Shown one piece after another: positions 24,025-34,825 of a stretch of DNA of 64,000 nucleotides (positions are counted from its first letter, which is position 1; each line of letters begins with the position of its first letter). Source of the stretch: Kineosporia rhizophila (lineage in GTDB: Bacteria > Actinomycetota > Actinomycetes > Actinomycetales > Kineosporiaceae). Location of the stretch: positions 186,001-250,000 of the forward strand of contig NZ_JAJSOH010000007.1 in the NCBI RefSeq assembly GCF_021277265.1. The letters run 5' to 3'. A model generated the notes under the pieces. That model saw only the letters and a program-made list of their open reading frames with translations. It was not told where the DNA came from and did not search any database. The position numbers were made by a program, and so were the translations under genes.

Positions 24025-25014
24025 ATGAACTACGTCCTGCGCAAGCTGCTCTTCTACGCGGTGGCAGTCTGGGCCGCGATCACCCTGAACTTCGCGATCC
24101 CGCGTCTGCTGCCCGGCAACCCGGTCGACATCCTGCTGAACAAGCTGCAGGCCCGGGGCGGCACCGTCACCCCCGAGTCGCGGGCCGCGTTCGTGGCCCT
24201 GCTCGGCGGCGACAACAAGGACCCGCTGCTGGTGCAGTACTGGGACTACCTGGTCAACCTGGTGCACGGTGACCTGGGGGCGTCGGTGACCTACTTCCCG
24301 GCGCCGGTCACCGAGGTCATCTCCACCTCGATGCCGTGGACCATCGCCCTGGTCGGCATCGCCACCGTGATCGCGGCCGTGCTCGGCGTGGGGCTGGGCG
24401 CGATCGTCGGCTGGAAGCCCGGGACCTGGCTGGACTCGGCCGTTCCGGCCACCACCATCCTGGCCGCGGTGCCGTACTTCTGGCTGGCCCTGGTGCTGGT
24501 CTACTTCCTGGCCCGGGTGCTGGGCTGGTTCCCCTCCCAGGGCGGCTACGACGTGGTGCTCAACCCCGGCTTCAACGCCCCGTTCATCGAGTCGGCGATC
24601 CGCTACGGCTTCGTTCCGGCGCTGACCATCGTGCTGGCCTCGGTCGGCGGCTGGCTGCTGGGGATGCGCAACATGATGGTCTCCACGCTGTCCGAGGACT
24701 ACGTGCTGACCGCCCGGGCCAAGGGCCTGCCGGAGCGCACGATCCTGCGCAACTACGCCGCCCGCAACGCGGTCCTGCCCTCGATCGCCGGTTTCGCCAT
24801 CTCGCTGGGCTTCGTGGTCTCCGGCTCGGTGGTCACCGAGCAGGTGTTCTCCTACCCGGGCATCGGCTCGAAACTGCTCTCGGCGGTGCAGAACAACGAC
24901 TACGCCCTGATGCAGGGCATCTTCCTGTACATCACCCTGGCCGTGCTCGGCGCCAACCTGGTCGTCGACCTGCTCTACGGCCTGATCGATCCGCGCACCC
25001 GCGCGAACGCCTGA
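24025..25014 (+). CDS. DppB-type ABC transporter permease
   Basis: A 329-residue inner-membrane permease of the binding-protein-dependent transport family, with six transmembrane helices: one at the N-terminus (about 8-28) and five in the permease domain (about 100-320). The ATPase-contacting loop is recognisable as EDYVLTARAKGLPERTILRNYAARNAVLPS. It pairs with the following DppC-type permease to form the channel of the importer. The binding protein and both ATPases are encoded around it, so the transporter is complete. Substrate is inferred from the glycosidases downstream. Confidence 0.92.
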   Translation: MNYVLRKLLFYAVAVWAAITLNFAIPRLLPGNPVDILLNKLQARGGTVTPESRAAFVALLGGDNKDPLLVQYWDYLVNLVHGDLGASVTYFPAPVTEVISTSMPWTIALVGIATVIAAVLGVGLGAIVGWKPGTWLDSAVPATTILAAVPYFWLALVLVYFLARVLGWFPSQGGYDVVLNPGFNAPFIESAIRYGFVPALTIVLASVGGWLLGMRNMMVSTLSEDYVLTARAKGLPERTILRNYAARNAVLPSIAGFAISLGFVVSGSVVTEQVFSYPGIGSKLLSAVQNNDYALMQGIFLYITLAVLGANLVVDLLYGLIDPRTRANA

Positions 25015-25026
25015 GAGGAGTACCGG

Positions 25027-26136
25027 ATGAGTACCTCGCACTCCGAGACCCCGGCCTCCGCAGGAGTCCAGCCCCCGGCGCCGGCCGAGCAGGCCCGGCC
25101 CACCGGGGGTTCCACCACCGATGCGGCCCTGATCGTCCAGGAGACTCCCGCCGCGCCGGCCGCGGCCACCGGCCCGGGCGGGCCGCTGGCCTCGCCGCCG
25201 CCCACCCCGGCCGCCGTCCCGGCCGCCCAGCCCCGCCGTCGCGGCTGGCGGGCCCTGCTGCCGACGATGACCCCCTGGCTGGCGGTGGGCCTCGGACTGG
25301 TCGCCGCGATCAGCCTTTTCGGGTTGTTCGGCCCGTTCCTGGTCGGTGACCCGGACGCGATCAACAACATCGGCCTGTCCGGCCCGTCCGGCGACTTCCT
25401 CCTGGGCACCACCCAGACCGGTCAGGACGTGCTGGCCCAGCTGGCCTACGCCACCCGCGGCTCGCTGCAGATCGGGCTGCTGGTCGGGGTCCTGGCCACC
25501 GTGCTGTCGGCGTTCTTCGGCATCTACGGCGCCTATCTGGGCGGGTTCGCCGACGAGGCGTTCTCCCTGCTGTCCAACGTGTTCCTGGTCATCCCCGGCC
25601 TGCCGCTGGTGATCGTGATCTCCGGGTTCGTGCCGCCGGAGAGCCGGGGCCTGTGGACCATCGCCCTGGTGCTGGCCCTGACCAGCTGGGCCGCCTCGGC
25701 CCGGGTGCTGCGGGCGCAGACGCTCTCGGTGCGCAACCGCGACTACGTGGCGGCCGCGCAGCTGTCGGGGGAGCGGCCCTGGCGGGTGATCGGGGTGGAG
25801 ATCCTGCCGAACCTGCTGCCGGTGCTGGCCTCGCAGTTCGTCTACGCGGTGATCGCCGCCATCCTGGGCGAGGCCGGCCTGTCGTTCCTCGGCCTGGGCG
25901 CCTCGAACTCCTCCACCCTGGGCACCATGTTGTTCTACGCCCAGAACGGTTTCGCGCTGCCGGTCGGCGCCTGGTGGTGGTTCGTGCCGCCGGGCCTGAT
26001 CATCGCCCTGTTCGGGATGGGCCTGTCGCTGATCAACTTCTCGATCGACGAGATCATCGACCCCCGGCTGAAGAACGCCCGCACCGCCCGGAAGCGGGCC
26101 CGCAAGGCGGCCGCCCGGCTCAGGAAGGAAGCCTGA
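25027..26136 (+). CDS. DppC-type ABC transporter permease
   Basis: A 369-residue permease. The first 75 or so residues are an unusually long Pro/Ala-rich cytoplasmic extension; the first helix is at about 80-100 (WLAVGLGLVAAISLFGLFGPF). The permease domain follows with LGTTQTGQDVLAQLAYATRGSLQIG and the coupling loop RNRDYVAAAQLSGERPWRVIGVEILPN. A basic C-terminal tail is present. Its TGA stop overlaps the ATG of the next gene by one base. It is the partner of the DppB-type permease. Confidence 0.92.
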   Translation: MSTSHSETPASAGVQPPAPAEQARPTGGSTTDAALIVQETPAAPAAATGPGGPLASPPPTPAAVPAAQPRRRGWRALLPTMTPWLAVGLGLVAAISLFGLFGPFLVGDPDAINNIGLSGPSGDFLLGTTQTGQDVLAQLAYATRGSLQIGLLVGVLATVLSAFFGIYGAYLGGFADEAFSLLSNVFLVIPGLPLVIVISGFVPPESRGLWTIALVLALTSWAASARVLRAQTLSVRNRDYVAAAQLSGERPWRVIGVEILPNLLPVLASQFVYAVIAAILGEAGLSFLGLGASNSSTLGTMLFYAQNGFALPVGAWWWFVPPGLIIALFGMGLSLINFSIDEIIDPRLKNARTARKRARKAAARLRKEA

Positions 26137-27026
26137 TGACGATCACTGCCGACCAGGCGGCCGCGAAGGCGACCGACCGGCGTCCGGTTCTCACCGTCAC
26201 CGACCTGACCGTCGTCTACGAGACCGAGCAGCCGGTCACCGCGGTCCGTTCCGCCTCGCTGCAGCTGGGCCGGGGCGAGATCCTCGGCCTGGCCGGCGAG
26301 TCCGGCTGCGGCAAGACCACCCTGGCCTACGCGATCAACCGGCTGCACCAGCCGCCGGCCCGGATCGCCGGGGGCTCGGTGGTCTTCCACGACCGCGACG
26401 GCGGCGACATCGACCTGCTGGCCCTGCAGAACGAGGAGCTGCGCCAGTTCCGCTGGTCGCAGTTGTCGATGGTGTTCCAGGGGGCGATGAACTCGCTGAA
26501 CCCGGTGCGCACGATCGGCTACCAGCTCGACGACACGCTGAAGGCGCACGATTCCAAGATGTCGAAGGCCCGGCGCCGCGAGCGCTCGGCCGAGGTGCTC
26601 ACCCGGGTCGGGGTCGACCCGGTGCGGCTGCGCTCCTACCCGCACGAGCTGTCCGGCGGTATGCGGCAGCGGGTGATGATCGCGATGGCCATGCTGCTGC
26701 AGCCGCAGATCATGATCATGGATGAGCCGACCACCGCCCTGGACGTGGTGGTGCAGCGCGAGATCCTGCGCGAGATCGTCCGGCTGCGCGACGAACTCGA
26801 CTTCGCCGTCGTCTTCATCACCCACGACCTGCCGCTGCTGCTGGAGATCGCCGACCGGATCGCGGTGATGTACCGCGGTGAGATCGTCGAGCTGGACACC
26901 GCCGAGCAGGTGCACAAGGGCGCGCAGCACCCCTACACGCGCAAGCTCCTCGGCTCCTTCCCGAGCCTGACCGGTGAGCGCAGCGACTTCGTCCGGATGG
27001 GCCGCACCGAGGAGGGCGCCGCGTGA
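26136..27026 (+). CDS. DppD-type ABC transporter ATPase
   Basis: A 296-residue ATPase. Walker A is GESGCGKTT (about 49-57), the Q-loop is in MVFQGAMNSLNP, the signature is LSGGMRQRVMIAMAMLLQP, Walker B is IMIMDEPTTALD and the switch His is in FITHDLPLL. The MNSLNP and HPYTRKLLGSFP segments are specific to the Opp/Dpp group. It overlaps the following ATPase gene by 4 bases (GTGA). With that partner it should form a heterodimer driving import. Confidence 0.93.
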   Translation: MTITADQAAAKATDRRPVLTVTDLTVVYETEQPVTAVRSASLQLGRGEILGLAGESGCGKTTLAYAINRLHQPPARIAGGSVVFHDRDGGDIDLLALQNEELRQFRWSQLSMVFQGAMNSLNPVRTIGYQLDDTLKAHDSKMSKARRRERSAEVLTRVGVDPVRLRSYPHELSGGMRQRVMIAMAMLLQPQIMIMDEPTTALDVVVQREILREIVRLRDELDFAVVFITHDLPLLLEIADRIAVMYRGEIVELDTAEQVHKGAQHPYTRKLLGSFPSLTGERSDFVRMGRTEEGAA

Positions 27027-27916
27027 GCAGCGTGCACGTCACCGACCTGACCAAGGACTACCTGATCCGCGACGGTCTGCGCCGGCGCCGGCTGCGGGCG
27101 GTCAACAACGTGAGTTTCGACCTGACGCCGGGGCGCACGGTGGCCCTGGTGGGCGAGTCCGGCTCCGGGAAGTCGACCATCGCCAAGCTTCTCAACAAGC
27201 TGGAGAGCCCGACGTCGGGCCGGATCGAGGTGCGTACCGACGACGGGAACCTGGTCGAGGGTTCGGCCTACCGCCGCGAGGTGCAGATGGTCTTCCAGGA
27301 CCCGTTCGCCTCGCTGAACCCGTTCCACTCGGTCGCCCATCACATCGCCCGCCCGTTGCGCCTGCACCGCCGCACGAAAGGCGCTGCGGCCACGCACAAC
27401 GAGGTTCTGGCCATGCTCGAGCGGGTCAACCTCACCCCGGCCGAGGACATGGCCGAGCGCCGGCCGCACGAGCTGTCCGGCGGTCAGCGCCAGCGGGTGG
27501 CCATCGCCCGGGCCCTGGCTCCGGGGGCGCAGGTGCTGATCGCCGACGAACCGGTTTCCATGCTGGACGTCTCGATCCGGCTGGGCGTGCTGAACCTGCT
27601 GGGCCGGCTGCAGCGTGAAAGCCAGCTCGCCGTGCTGTACATCACCCACGACCTGGCCACCGCCCGGCACTTCTCCGACGAGATCCTGGTGCTGCACCAC
27701 GGCCGGGTGGTGGAACGCGGTCCGTCCGACGCGGTCATCCTCGACCCGCACCACGACTACACCAAGCTGCTCGCCCTGTCCGCCCCCGACCCCAACCGGG
27801 TGGGCGGGGTGGTGCGCTCCACCGCCCCCGACCGCGACTCGATCGACGACTCGGTGGGCTACGACCACCATCTGGGCGAATGGGTGCCCACCGGCACCCA
27901 GGAGGCGGCCGCATGA
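27023..27916 (+). CDS. DppF-type ABC transporter ATPase
   Basis: A 297-residue ATPase. Walker A is GESGSGKST (about 47-55), followed by MVFQDPFASLNPF, the signature LSGGQRQRVAIARALAPG, Walker B VLIADEPVSMLD and the switch His in YITHDLATA. The start is GTG, overlapping the DppD stop. The stop overlaps the ATG of the GH42 gene, and an AGGAGG ribosome-binding site inside the 3' end serves that gene. It is the second ATPase of the importer. Confidence 0.93.
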   Translation: MSSVHVTDLTKDYLIRDGLRRRRLRAVNNVSFDLTPGRTVALVGESGSGKSTIAKLLNKLESPTSGRIEVRTDDGNLVEGSAYRREVQMVFQDPFASLNPFHSVAHHIARPLRLHRRTKGAAATHNEVLAMLERVNLTPAEDMAERRPHELSGGQRQRVAIARALAPGAQVLIADEPVSMLDVSIRLGVLNLLGRLQRESQLAVLYITHDLATARHFSDEILVLHHGRVVERGPSDAVILDPHHDYTKLLALSAPDPNRVGGVVRSTAPDRDSIDDSVGYDHHLGEWVPTGTQEAAA

Positions 27917-29925
27917 ATCTGGCCGAAGGGCTGGTCTACGGGGGTGACTACAACCCCGAGCAGTGGACGCGCCAGACCTGGCTCGAGGACGTGGAGCTCA
28001 TGCGCGAGGCCGGGGTCAACCTGGTCACGCTCGGGGTGTTCTCCTGGGGGCTGATCGAGACGGCCGACGGTGTGTTCGACTTCGGCTGGCTCGACGAGAT
28101 CGTCGGGCTGCTGCACGAGAACGGCATCGGGATCAACCTGGCCACCCCGACCGCGTCACCGCCGAGCTGGCTGCACACCGCCCACCCGGAGATCCTGCCG
28201 CGCCTGGCCGACCTCTACCAGGAGCCACCCGGCGGGCGCAACGCCTGGTGCCCGAGCTCACCGGTGTTCCGCTTCTACGCCCTGCGCATCGCCGAGCAGC
28301 TGGCCCAGCGCTACGGCCGGCACCCGGCGGTGCGGCTGTGGCATGTGGGTAACGAGCTGGGTGGCGGCAATGCCCGCTGCTACTGCGACGTCTCGGCCCA
28401 GGCCTTCCGGGAGTGGCTGGCCGAGCGGTACGGCACCGTCGAGGCGGTGAACCAGGCGTGGGGAAGCGCCTTCTGGGGTCACCGGTTCGGCGAGTGGGCT
28501 GAAATTCTGCCCCCGCGCGGCAAGCACGGCGCACCCAACCCGGGCCTGTTCCTCGACTACGAGCGCTACTCCTCCGATGCCCTGCTGAAGCACTACCAGG
28601 CCGAACGTCAGGTGGTGCAGCAGTTCTCGGACCGTCCGGTCACCACGAACCTGATGGTCGGGCCGGGCGCCCAGATCGTCGACTACGCCCGCTGGGCCCC
28701 GCACACCGACATCGTCGCCAACGACCACTACACCCTGGTCGACGACCCGGACCGGGCGATCGAGCTGGCCTGCGCGGGCGACCGGATGCGCGGGATGTCG
28801 GCCGGGCGCCGGCCCTGGCTGCTGATGGAGCACTCCACCGGCGGGCCGAGCTGGCAGCAGCGCAACCGGGCCAAGGATCCGGGGGAGATCGCCCGTAACG
28901 CCCTGGCCCACGTGGCGCGGGGTTCGGACGGGGCGATGTTCTTCCAGTGGCGGGCCTCCACCGCCGGGGCCGAGCAGTTCCACTCGGCGATGCTGCCGCA
29001 CAGCGGGAAGCGTTCGCGTATCTGGCGGGAGGTGGTCGAGCTCGGTGGGCACCTGAGGGCGCTGGGCGAGGTGGCCGGCTCGCCGGTGGAGCCGGCCCGG
29101 GCGGCGATGGTGGTGGACGACGAGTCGGGCTGGTACCTGCAGCACGGCCTGAAGCCGCACCGGGGGCTGCGTTACGGGCGGGAGCTGCGGGCCTGGCACA
29201 AGGCGCTGTGGCAGCGTCAGGTGCTGCTCGACCTGGTTCCGCCGCACGCCGAGCTGGACGGGTACGACCTGGTGCTGGCGCCCACGCTGATGCTGGTCGA
29301 GGACGAGGTGGCCGAACACCTTTCGGCGGTGCCCGCGCGGGGCGGCACGCTGCTGGTCACCTACCTCTCGGGCATCTGTGAACCGACCGGGCGGGTGCGT
29401 ACCGGTGGCTACCCGGGCGCCTTCCGCGACGTCCTGGGCGCCTGGACCGACGAGTTCTACCCCCTCCAGAGCGACGAACACGTGCTTTTGGACGACGGTG
29501 GTCTCGTTCGGGACTGGACGGAGCGGGTGTTTCTGGACGGGGCCGAGACGGTGCTCAGTTACACCACGAGTTCGCTGGCGGGTGGCCCGGCCGTGACCCG
29601 GAGAGCGGTGGGCTCCGGAGCGGCCTGGTACGTGTCGGCCGCCCTGCCGGAGAGCAGCATCGAGACGATCGTCGACCGGCTGATCGACGAGACCGGGCTG
29701 CCGCGCACCGTTGTGGCGCCGCCGGGTCTGGAGGCCGTGCGCCGCATCGGCCCGGAGGCGTCGTACCTGTTCCTGATCAACCACCGGGACGACGCGGTAG
29801 ACGTCGAGGCCGCCGGGGTGGACCTGCTGACCGACGAGAAGGTCGGCCCGACTGCGACCGTGCCCGCCGGGGGAGTGCTGGTCGTGCGCGAGAACCAAAC
29901 CATCACGCCTGGGAGGGCTTTGTGA
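27913..29925 (+). CDS. GH42 beta-galactosidase
   Basis: A 670-residue family 42 glycoside hydrolase without signal peptide, so cytoplasmic. The (beta/alpha)8 barrel starts with YGGDYNPEQW. The acid/base Glu148 is in WHVGNELGG and the nucleophile Glu306 in LLMEHSTGGPSWQ. The trimerisation and C-terminal domains follow. Zinc-ligand cysteines of the family are partly present (AWCPSSP and CYCD). It hydrolyses beta-galactosides imported by the upstream transporter; several GH42 enzymes act on plant galactans or short galactosides rather than lactose. ATGA overlap with the ATPase gene and AGGAGG upstream support the start. Confidence 0.93.
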   Translation: MNLAEGLVYGGDYNPEQWTRQTWLEDVELMREAGVNLVTLGVFSWGLIETADGVFDFGWLDEIVGLLHENGIGINLATPTASPPSWLHTAHPEILPRLADLYQEPPGGRNAWCPSSPVFRFYALRIAEQLAQRYGRHPAVRLWHVGNELGGGNARCYCDVSAQAFREWLAERYGTVEAVNQAWGSAFWGHRFGEWAEILPPRGKHGAPNPGLFLDYERYSSDALLKHYQAERQVVQQFSDRPVTTNLMVGPGAQIVDYARWAPHTDIVANDHYTLVDDPDRAIELACAGDRMRGMSAGRRPWLLMEHSTGGPSWQQRNRAKDPGEIARNALAHVARGSDGAMFFQWRASTAGAEQFHSAMLPHSGKRSRIWREVVELGGHLRALGEVAGSPVEPARAAMVVDDESGWYLQHGLKPHRGLRYGRELRAWHKALWQRQVLLDLVPPHAELDGYDLVLAPTLMLVEDEVAEHLSAVPARGGTLLVTYLSGICEPTGRVRTGGYPGAFRDVLGAWTDEFYPLQSDEHVLLDDGGLVRDWTERVFLDGAETVLSYTTSSLAGGPAVTRRAVGSGAAWYVSAALPESSIETIVDRLIDETGLPRTVVAPPGLEAVRRIGPEASYLFLINHRDDAVDVEAAGVDLLTDEKVGPTATVPAGGVLVVRENQTITPGRAL

Positions 29926-32521
29926 AGCACGAGAGTGTGACCGCCGGCTGGACGGTCACCGCGACGGCCGGCTCGGTGCCGGTGACCGCCCAGGGAACCT
30001 TCGCTGCAACGGTGCCCGGAAGCGTCCATACGGATCTGCTGGCCGTCGGCGCCATCGACGACCCGTACGACGACGCCAACGAGAGCGCTCTGGAGTGGTT
30101 CCACCGCACCGACTGGCGTTACGCCACCACGATCACCCCGGCCCAGGCCGCCCCGGCGGCGCCGGGTGAGCGGGTGGACCTGGTGTTCGAGGGCGTGGAC
30201 ACGGTCGCCGCGATCCGGCTGGGCGAGACGCTGCTGGGCGAGACCGCGAACATGCACCGCGGTTACCGGTTCGACGTCACCGACCTTCTCGCCGGCTCCG
30301 AGCTGCCGTTGACGGTGGACCTCACCTCGGCCACCACCTGGGCCGAGGCCCTGCGCGACCGGCTCGGCGACCGGCCCGGCGCCTACTCGCCGCGCCCGTT
30401 CAACTTCGTTCGCAAGATGGCCTGTTCGTTCGGCTGGGACTGGGGTCCCGACCTGCGTACCGTCGGGCTGTGGAAGCCGGTGCGGATCGAGCGCTGGACC
30501 ACCGCCCGGCTGGCCCAGGTACGTCCTCTGGTCGGGGTGGCTGCCGACGGCGCCGGAACCGCTGCCGTACATGTAAACATCGAGCGCTCCGGCCGAGAGT
30601 CCGCCACTCCCGTGCAGATTCGCGCCTCGGTTCTGGGAGTCGAAGGCACGGCGATCATTCCGGCCGACGAGGACGGCGCGGTGCTCACCCTGCGCGTGCC
30701 CGACGCCCCGCTGTGGTGGCCGGTCGGGCACGGCGAGCAGCCGCTGGCCGAGCTGAGCGTGGAACTGCGCCACGAAGAACAGCTTCTGGACGGGTGGAGT
30801 CGCCGGATCGGTTTCCGCACCGTCGAGATCGACACCGGCGACGACGAGCACGGCAGCAAGTTCACGATCGTGGTCAACGGCCGGCCGATCGAGGTGCGGG
30901 GGGCGAACTGGATCCCCGACGACCACTTCCTCACCCGGATCACCCGCGAGCGGCTCGGGCGCCGGTTCGACCAGGCGCTCGGGGCGAACCTGAACCTGTT
31001 GCGGGTCTGGGGCGGCGGCATCTACGAGTCCGACGACTTCTACGAACTGGCCGACGAGCGCGGCCTTCTGGTCTGGCAGGACTTCCTGCTGGCCTGCGCC
31101 GCCTACGCCGAGGAGGAGCCGCTGCGCTCCGAGTTCGAGGCCGAGGCCCGCGAGAACGTGGTGCGGTTGATGACGCACCCCTCGCTGGTGCTGTGGAACG
31201 GCGGCAACGAGAACCTCTGGGGCCACGAGGACTGGGGCTGGAAGGAGCGGCTGGGCGAGCTCACCTGGGGTCAGGAGTACGCCGAGAAGCTGTTTGCCGA
31301 CATCGTCGCCGAACTCGACCCCACTCGTCCCTACTCGGCCAACAGCCCGTTCACGCCCCGGCGCACGCCCGAGCAGGCGCACCCCAACGACGCCGACCGC
31401 GGCACCCACCACCAGTGGGACGTGTGGAACCGGATCGACTGGAGCGCCTACAGCAACGAGATCCCGCGGTTCTGCTCGGAGTTCGGCTTCCAGGGCCCGC
31501 CGGCCTGGCGCACGCTGACCGATCACGTGCACGCGGCCGACGGCGGTCCGCTGACCGCGCTCGAGGAGCCCTGCGCCGACCCGGTCTTCCTGATCCACCA
31601 GAAGGCCGACGACGGCACCGGCAAGCTCGACCGCGGCATGGAGCCGCACACCGGTGTGCCCCGCGACTTCGAGGACTGGCACTGGGCGGCCCAGCTCAAC
31701 CAGGCCCGGGCCGTGCGCCACGCCGTGCAGCACTACCGCTCCTGGTGGCCCCGTACCGCGGGCTGGATCGTCTGGCAGCTGAACGACTGCTGGCCGGTGG
31801 TCTCCTGGGCCCTGGTCGACCACGCCGAGCGTCCCAAGCCGGTCTGGTTCGCCCTGCGCCGCGCCTCGGCTCCGCGGGCCCTGTACCTGGCCCCGCGAGA
31901 CGGTGTGCTCAGCCTGGTCGCGGTCAACGACACCGACGAGATCTGGGGTGCCACCGCTGAGGTGCGCCGCGAGACCTTCGCCGGTGAGCGCTACGCCGAG
32001 TCCTCCCCGGCGCTCGAGGTGCCCGCCCGGTCGGTCCAGGTCGTGCCGCTGGAGGCCGACCTGAGCACGGCCAAGGACGCGTCCGCCGAGGTGCTGGTGG
32101 CCGAGTCCGACGGGCTGAGGGCCGTGCACACCTTCGCCGAAGACGTTGCCCTGCAGCTGGACCCGGCTCCGCTGGAGGCAACGGTGGAGAAGACCGAGGG
32201 GGGCTACCGGCTCGACGTGCGGGCCCGCAGCTTCGCCGCCGACGTCACGGTGCACCCCGACCGCCTGGCGCCCGACGCCACGGTGGACGACGGCGTGGTC
32301 AGCCTGCCCGCCGGCGCCCAGGTCAGCTTCTTCGTCAGCACCACGGCCGAGCTCGACCCGGCCGAGCTGACCAGCGCCCGAGTGCTGCGTTCGGCCAACG
32401 ACCTTCGCGCGGTGGGCGTCCGGCCGGCCGCGCCGATCCGGCCGAGCGGCAACCCCGCGACCGACCCGACTGCTGCACCAGCGACACCAGCTACCCCGAC
32501 CGATGCTGTTCAGGAGAACTC

Positions 32522-32525
<4 letters not shown>
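29922..32525 (+). CDS. GH2 beta-mannosidase
   Basis: An 867-residue family 2 enzyme of the beta-mannosidase subgroup. The N-terminal jelly-roll has VPGSVHTDLLAVGAIDDPY and FHRTDWRY; FNFVRKMACSFGWDWGP is a mannosidase signature. The acid/base Glu430 is in LVLWNGGNENLWG and the nucleophile Glu520 in RFCSEFGFQG. There is no signal peptide. It removes terminal beta-mannose from manno-oligosaccharides. The GTG start overlaps the GH42 stop (GTGA), with GGGAGG upstream. Its presence between a beta-galactosidase and a beta-glucosidase points to a mixed mannan-type substrate. The last 30 residues are Pro/Ala/Thr-rich. Confidence 0.93.
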
Positions 32526-33897
<1,372 letters not shown>

Positions 33898-33901
<4 letters not shown>

Positions 33902-34764
33902 GGCGCCAGTTCGGCGGCGACCGGGCGCAGGGCCGGTTGTTCGGCTGCTTCGTGCACGCAGCGGGCGAACAACCAGGTCTGTACCCGGTCGGCGTCGAGC
34001 CCGGCCAACCCGGCCACCCGGCGGACCAGTTCGCGGGGGTCGGTGAACAGCCGTTCGCAGTTGAGCAGGTGCTGCAGCACGTCGTAGCAGGGGTCGCCCC
34101 GGTACGGCTTGGGGTCGATCACCAGCCACGGCCGGCGTTGCGCGGCCAGCACGTTGCCGGCGTGCAGGTCGGTGCACAGCAAGACGGATTCGACGGGTTC
34201 GGCGGGCAACTGGCGGAAAAGGGCCAGACCGTCCCGGACCAGTCCGGCGTCGAGCAGGCCCGGCGTCCGGGCGAACTTGGCCTCGCTGCCGGCGGTCCAG
34301 GCCTGGCACATCTGGCTCAAAGGCCGGAACTCGTGCTCGCCGGTGGGCATCTGCCACAGCTGCCGCAGCACCCCGGTCAGCACCTCGTCCTGCTCGGGCT
34401 CGGGCAGTTCCCGTAGCGGGGTGCCCGGGTCGCAGCGTTCGAGCAGGAGCGCGGTGGTGGTGGCCGAGGTGTCGTGTGCAAACACGCGCACCGCCCCACG
34501 GCCCGCCCAGGCACCCAGGGCCGCGGCCTCGTCCTCTGCTTCGTAGTGCCGCCAGCTGACCTTCAGCACCAGCGCCCGGTCGTTCTGGTCACTGGCCGGC
34601 GCGACCCACGAGTTCGCCCCACCCGGCTGGTAGGGCTCGCCCAGCCGCAGGTCCCACCGGGCCGCGTAGCCGGCCACCACCGACGGCAGGTCCAGGGCCC
34701 AGGCCCGGAACTTCTCGTCAGCGTTGGCAGCGGTCTTCAGCAGTTCTTCCGGCAGCGTGACCAT
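33898..34764 (-). CDS. APH(6)/streptomycin 6-kinase-like phosphotransferase
   Basis: A 288-residue kinase of the aminoglycoside/hydroxyurea phosphotransferase family. An ATP-binding lobe contains ALVLKVSWRH and LLLERCDPGTPLREL. The catalytic loop is LLCTDLHAGNVL with Asp199, and the metal-binding Asp is in WLVIDPKPYRGDPCYD. Relatives phosphorylate streptomycin, but many actinobacterial members are uncharacterised and may act on other small molecules. The ATG chosen is preceded by GGGCGG; a GTG 24 bases upstream is possible. It is convergent with the glycosidase operon. Codon usage looks like its neighbours, so recent acquisition is not indicated. Confidence 0.83.
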
Positions 34765-34825
34765 CCGCCCATTGTGGACGAGTGCCACGGCTCAAGAAGG
34801 CCGCTGCGGCGGCCGACTCAGAAGG